In this document: positions 51,101 to 57,100 of the stretch, piece after piece
Numbering within the stretch: position 1 is the stretch's first letter
Layout: the number at the start of each line of letters is the position of its first letter
NCBI GenBank assembly: GCA_030248215.1
Contig: JASANG010000914.1
Location: forward strand, 62,001 to 126,000
Length of the DNA: 64,000 nt
Direction: 5' to 3'
Source: Enoplolaimus lenunculus
Lineage: Eukaryota > Nematoda > Enoplea > Enoplida > Thoracostomopsidae
The notes under the pieces: generated by a model
Told to the model about the DNA's origin: nothing
Seen by the model: only the letters and a program-made list of their open reading frames with translations
The model's database searches: none
Translations under genes and position numbers: made by a program

Positions 51101-54100
51101 TGGAGCTGTCGCAGCCCACCCCACTTCCGCGCCTTCAAGTACCTGCCCAGGCGTTGAAAACGCATTGGATTAACATAGAAATTAAGATGAAAGCTTTTCT
51201 ATATTTTTGAAATTTTTCTGTTGAGTTCGTAACGTTTTAAACTCAGTTGGAACAGTTCATCCAGTTGAAGTTGAAAACCTGAAACAAACCAAGGAGATGA
51301 CTGTTCAGTGGTACTTGCCGAGTGAGTTTAGACACATACGCCTGAAATTTGTGTTTTCATAAAATTTGAACATGTGGACCTCTCAGCCACTTGAAATTAT
51401 CTGGGTGGCCGGATTTAGTTTGATAGCTTAGGCAGAATTTAATCGATATCTTTCGAGGTGGGAAAGTTAAATTGATTCAAAAAAATTAAAAAGTTTAAAA
51501 CGATTTCTTTAAAAAACATTTTGTTTAAATAAACTTGTAGGACAAATGCCGATATAATCGCTGATAAGCACCCTATGGTTCCACCAAAATTTCCCTCCGT
51601 CACATATAAAAACCAAGGTAGTGGCCAATAATCAGCGGTGGATGCACAAATTAGTGTCTGCGGCGTGGGCTGGCAACAGTTATGTATCGCAATATTAACT
51701 GTACGCAATATATGTACAACAACTTTCCTGAGTTGGAAACATTGTAAGGTGAAGTTTACCATTTTATCACAAAAAATTGTTGACGGAAGGGGCGTACGCC
51801 TCCCTCCCTCCTTTGGATCCGCTAGTGCCAAAAAATTTACCCACATTCAAGCCGATATGTTTGTATTCCATACCCTGTATTTGATACCGGTCAGTAGCCA
51901 TCTCAATGGGCTTGGAGGAAGGGGGCAAAACAATTTTAAGATAAGTATGCGGCTAAAATCACAAGCTTACTTACAATCGGGTTAAAAGTTTTCTAGGGGA
52001 GGCTGAACTTTTTCTAATGCGGGTTGAGACTCACCTGGTTCTGTTTTGGCTACGGGCCCAGTTTGAGTTAACTTTGCCTGGTGGGCAACACCCGATAGAC
52101 AGGGCTGTGCCAAGAGGCTTACCTTCTTCACCTGGTATTTTGACCCCTTTCAAAAAGGTTTAATCCTGGTTTCAAATTTGGCTAAATCCACACATGGCCT
52201 GTTTCGTAATTTTTCGGTTATTTAACGTGTTCAGAAACCTACGGAACTGGTGCCCAAAGGTAGCATAACAGGGGCTGGCATTGGCAAATCAATCACCCCC
52301 CCCCCAGACGAAATAAATTTATTGCAAACAACTGTTACTTTAACCTGGTGAGCCAATCAAAATAAATAATTCTATGGTTTCAGGGGTGCGCAGGGCGACG
52401 AAGGCTGGTAAGTGAACATTCCACGCATACCCAGACTAAACCCAATTGGACACGTTTGTGCAATCTGTTTTGCATAATTTATGATGTGAACATTTAACCC
52501 TTTCCTACATGAATATTTTTTATTTCATCTAGAATTCTATTTCAAGCTAGGATTCGAAACAGTACGACGTTGTCTTCGAGCAGACGATTACCGTCGCCAC
52601 TCATCTACAACGGCATCAAGTTCGAGTTCGAACGTTGCGCTCGTCTTAAGAAAAGTTTGGACTTGGCTTAAACGGTCCAGGTCGGCCGTACAATTACACC
52701 TTCGGTCTGGCTCTCGAACAAAAACTTAATGTCTACATACTTTGCAACAAAACCTATTTTTAGGATACATATAAATCTTCTCTATTCTGATTGCGTTAGA
52801 TGTGCAGTACTTGTGTTCCTGTTGTCCCTAAATAAAATTACGTTTTGGGTCAAATCGTTTACAAAGGCACATGGGAAAAGCGGTATCTGAGGTGTTAGGC
52901 AACAGCAGCACAAAAATTTAGGGGTATTGCTGATACGCCTAAAAATCCATAAAAATGAATGGTTCATATTGGAATGTCAAATATTAAATATGGTAGCCAG
53001 ATCACCTTGCTAATCGGGTCTAAACAATTTTCATGAGGGGGCATACAAGGGGTTTCGTTGACTTACAAGTAAAATTGAAAATTTTGCACAGGGGCTGAGC
53101 ACCGATGGGCTACGGGCCCGCCTAGCAGTTGCCATTCAAGACAAATAGGGTATAAAAGATAGGACTTATATATGAAAATGCAATGTTTAAGTGATATCAA
53201 ATGGCTTACTATAACTCTCCAGATACACGACATAATATTGAAATGCTGAGATCTTGGAATTATGAGCAATTATGCTGATTAACAGCAAATAGAATCGATG
53301 CGAATAATAATAATTTGTACCGTGTCACGCAACATTTTGCGTATTCAATATACATAAATCACAGGCTGCAGAGGTTAAAAACGATATTACTTAATTCATT
53401 ACTTAAATTATAAAGATACGTAATTTAATTATTAATATTAAAAACAAACTAAAACTCACACAAAATCACAATAATTAATAAAGAATCCGGTAATTATATT
53501 GAAAACTGATGATTGATAACAGTTGGTTTTTTTAAATCTTATGCTGAAAAATGAACAAAATCCAACTTAATCGTTTGACAACAGAGTTAAGAAAGTGTGC
53601 ACATTCGATGTACAATTCGTAACCCAGTATGTTGAGCTGGCTATATGGGCTCATATCGCGGGCATTGCCAGCCGTTTCAGACAAAATATTGTGTTTTCAA
53701 GCCTGTAGCAGCTAACTCACCTTGCTAGGGGAGACTAAACTTTTTCCGAAGGACATATATGGCTTTTTGATTACTTACAAACAAGGTTGACAATTTTCTA
53801 GGGAGTGAGTAAAATTCTTCCAGGGGGGGTGAACCCTTACTTGGCCATTTTCTGGCTACGGGCCATTATGTTCTATAAAAATTTCGAAGGAAGCACGTTT
53901 CTTGTGTTGTCACTGTGTTTATAATATGCATTAATCTTTTTCTAAACCTTTATCAGGCTGAATTTTAAGCCACATTGGAATATACCCACAGTCTGGTTCG
54001 AGTAAAAACGCAACGAGCGCTGGTACATTCTGAGTCTGTGAAATTAATTAAGTAATAATTTTGTCCACAAATCTAAATGTTCCGCTTAACCAAATCCAGA

Positions 54101-57100
54101 AGTAAAGCATTTGTAAATAACTTTTTAGGTCAAAATCAATTTGAGTTTGTGTTGATGGGTCCGTATCTCAACCTATAATTCGGCACTGCCAAACATCGGC
54201 CCATGTAAAGATCAGGCGCGGAACGTTTTTCTGTTGGACTGCAATAGAGTAAATACTGTTACGGACCTGTTCTATACATTGGTCCATGGTATCGAACGAA
54301 AATTGTGATTTTTGTGAGTGACTTAATACTGAAAAGCTTAAAATTTAATTTAATGCAATTATGTAAAATAGGCGATTACAGCGAAAATCAGAAATAAATT
54401 TGGTCGATAAACGTCTAATAATCAATCACGCAAATACCAGAATCATCGGATTCTTTTACGCGAGACCTTGTGATTTCTTTGATTCTGTCAAAATCACGTG
54501 CTACAAACGCAAATTTCAACAGTGCACCCCCTCCGAGTTGATTGTGGTAATCTGATTATAACGCAAATATATAAACCGGGGGTGTAACGAGAATTTCATT
54601 TCGAAAGGGTATACCTTTATTTAACAACGGCATCGAGCGTAGCGAGCGAGAAATTTTTTGCATTCTAAAATCAAGCAGAACATTCTAAAATTGGCTAAAG
54701 TGTCTTTTCATCGTCTTTTTAGAACTTTTGAACAGATTTAAACCCGTTAAGTGTCTATCTCATTGTATATGCCTCTGATAGTCACGGAAACCTTAACATT
54801 TTATAAGAATATGTCACATTCGTGTTGCTTAACACCCATCGTGATTGCTGTGTCAAAATTATGGCAAAATTAAGCCACGATTTAAGAATCCAAACGAAAT
54901 GTGAAATTTTAAAATTATCGCTTATACGCACGTGGTCCAACTCACCTCCGTCGAAAATACGCCGTCCACGCCCTTATAGCCTTTAAGAGTCACTCCTATG
55001 TCCGCCATGAATTCCGCTTTAGCACCAACGCAAAGCAAGACAGATCAATCGTTTTCAGTCCTCAATTTTCGCGCAATAAATTCTATTAACGATATTTCAA
55101 TAAAATTTCAGCATTCTCCAAAACAAACTTACATCTCATTGGGACCGAAAAAAATGCCCTACCCTCAGTTGGAAATTACCTTACCCAAGCTTTTCCCATA
55201 ATGATTACCCACCTTTAACCCGTTGAAAATTAACGGCGAAAATGGCGTTGTCAATATGGTACCGTGTAATAATCTTTCATCATTGGTAAAAATGTGCCCA
55301 CACGGTGAGTAGAAACCGAAAATTTAAACCAGAAACAATGCTGTTTAAAGTGGGGCCTTCAAAGCGTATCTACCCTTGCTCCAAATCAGAACGTGCGATG
55401 CAACAAAAACACGAGAAGAGGGGTTCTGGGTATAAACAGATATTATTTCAAGAGGGTATCACTTGGCGTAAAAGTTTCAGTGAGTGAGTGGTTAAATCGC
55501 CTCTGGATCCATGATTCTAATCTCAGTAAATTTTGCTATTTTTTAGTTTCTCCAAAACTTTAAAAAATATCCCACATTCTTTTCTGGCCCGTAGCCAGCA
55601 CTCCTTGTTAGGGGGGTTTAAAATTTTTTAGGAGAGACATACAAGGATTTTCAATGACTTAAAAGCAAGATTGAAAATTTATTACGGGGGCCAAAATTTT
55701 TTCAGGAAAGCCGACCTTCCCCCAGCCTCTCCCTGGCTACGGTCGCGCGTCTTTTACACCTGTCGAACGGTTCTATATTATCATTTTTACACAAACAGGG
55801 TACCCCAGCTATTTTTAGAGCTAAAAATACAAACTTCTGGTGTTTAAATGCTATGGTTTCTTCACATTCTGAGTGGAATTTTTTTCCATTTAAGGATGTT
55901 CAGGGGTGATGTTGTAAATTATGTGCCCACGTTACTTTTGGGCAAGGCTTTAAGGCAAGCGGAAATCTGGTTTACAGCTGGTTATTTTTCAGCAAACAAC
56001 AAATTGTTTTCCGGGTGGCAAATGGTGAATGAGAATACCACGAACCTGCATCAAAAACGCAAAAAGGATTGTGTCTCCAACAAGTATAATCGAATACGTT
56101 ATAAGCGCGGTTCCAACAGGATTGAAATGCAGTACGAATTCGAATTGGAGCTGGAATGCAAAGTTTTCGTCAGAACGGATCGGAATCGACACCGGAATTG
56201 CAAATTTAGTTTTGATACTTGTTTTATTGTTTTTGGAAAATATTTAGAAAATATAAAGTTTTTTGTGTGTAACAGCAAATAGCTTCAAGCGCAAGGATAT
56301 GCACTTTAAATAATATAAAACTACGTTTCAATTTATTGACGTAAGAACAATGGCGGATCCATGGGGGGGCCACCCCGGCCGTTTCCCCCCCCCCCAACAG
56401 CATCTCGACAAAAATTATATAGCAATTTTATGACAATAATTCGTGGTTTGTGTGCGGGTCAAAAGTAAGTTTATTACCTGTGAAATTTTGCCCCCCCCAT
56501 TTTGACATCCTGGATCCGCCACTGCGTAAGAACAACAGAAATGTTTTCGCTCAAGTATTGTTCACCAGCTCATCAACTTAAAATGTTAACAAGATAGTTG
56601 ACACAATACCGAAATAATTCCGAATTTCGGCATAGGAATCATATTTAGCCGGAAGCCGAAACGCAACATAAATTTGGCCGGAATATCAGCCGGAATCGGA
56701 ATTCCGTTCGAACCCTGTTATCAAGCGTGTAAAGATGGCTTTTTCCAAGGCAAATTCCCTGCTAGCATTAAAGCGAAATATTGAATTTTAATTTTCATCT
56801 TTGTATAGAGAACAAGACCTGGTGGACCCCCGTAGGATACGGCAGGGACTAAATGAACGCACCGACAAAACGCTTAACTTTTAACACCATTCCAGAGTTA
56901 AATACGTCACAGCCGTTTCGTAAGCTAAAATGCGAAAGTACTTTAAATAATATAGACTTAATCCTGTCGAAAAAATAAAATAAAGCTTAAAAACAACGCT
57001 AAGTGAAGCATTTTGAACTTAACTTTTATCACAAGTGTAAAAGGAGTTGAGCGAGGGGGAATACGTTTCCAAATAAAACAAGGGACGCTTCCAATGGCAG

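Larger units (their letters stand above)
43754..54945. other. Rap1GAP intron 5' of the GoLoco exon
   Basis: Besides listed elements, 44400-46010, 47580-48160, 48590-49490, 49680-50400, 50550-51600, 52070-52980 and 53880-54190 contain nothing I recognise. A TGACGTCA site stands at 49013-49020. 46620-46880 is a repeat piece (reverse orientation) of the CGTAGCCAGGATTTC group. Confidence 0.5.
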